DNA from: Salinibacterium sp.
GTDB taxonomy: Bacteria; Actinomycetota; Actinomycetes; Actinomycetales; Microbacteriaceae
Direction of reading: 5' to 3'
NCBI GenBank assembly: GCA_025352485.1
Contig: JANXTJ010000306.1
Span: 1 to 6,688 of the forward strand
DNA length: 6,688 nucleotides
Part shown: one piece after another, positions 6,687 through 6,688 of the stretch
Layout: each line of letters opens with the position of its first letter
Numbering within the stretch: the stretch's first letter is position 1
Made by a program: the position numbers and the translations under genes
The notes under the pieces: model-generated
What the model saw: only the letters and a program-made list of their open reading frames with translations
Told to the model about the DNA's origin: nothing
Databases searched by the model: none

Positions 6687-6688
6687 CG

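Overview
The window is a compact stretch of actinobacterial core chromosome, with every gene on the + strand. The base composition is high-GC, and four starts are GTG or probably GTG. The protein sequences and the order tlyA - nadK - recN - pyrG - Nudix hydrolase - xerD point to Actinomycetota. The closest feel is Microbacteriaceae/Micrococcales, an inference from recalled family resemblance and not from a search. The same order is known in Mycobacterium tuberculosis (Rv1694 to Rv1701), except that there Rv1697 and Rv1698 lie between recN and pyrG and here they do not.

Layout: (1) 2-667 is the 3' part of tlyA, an S4/FtsJ-type rRNA 2'-O-methyltransferase whose N-terminal S4 domain lies before the window. 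(2) 693-1616 is nadK, NAD kinase. (3) 1613-3310 is recN, an SMC-like DNA repair ATPase, overlapping nadK by 4 bases. (4) 3311-3413 is the only real intergenic gap; it holds a near-perfect 14-base direct repeat and a candidate promoter. (5) 3414-5111 is pyrG, CTP synthase. (6) 5104-5760 is a Nudix hydrolase of the ADP-ribose pyrophosphatase type, overlapping pyrG by 8 bases. (7) 5766-6686 (or from 5733) is xerD, a tyrosine recombinase, complete and ending 2 bases before the window edge.

The spacing suggests two transcription units: tlyA-nadK-recN, and pyrG-nudix-xerD starting from the 103-base gap. The genes share an operon more than a pathway: ribosome modification, NADP supply, double-strand-break repair, CTP supply, nucleotide-sugar clean-up and chromosome dimer resolution. 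All catalytic motifs that can be checked by eye are intact, and I see no frameshift, mobile element, RNA gene, CRISPR array or foreign island. I found no previously undescribed system. The points worth a second look are the pyrG start/promoter region, the repeat in the recN-pyrG gap, the TlyA linker sequence, and the xerD start.
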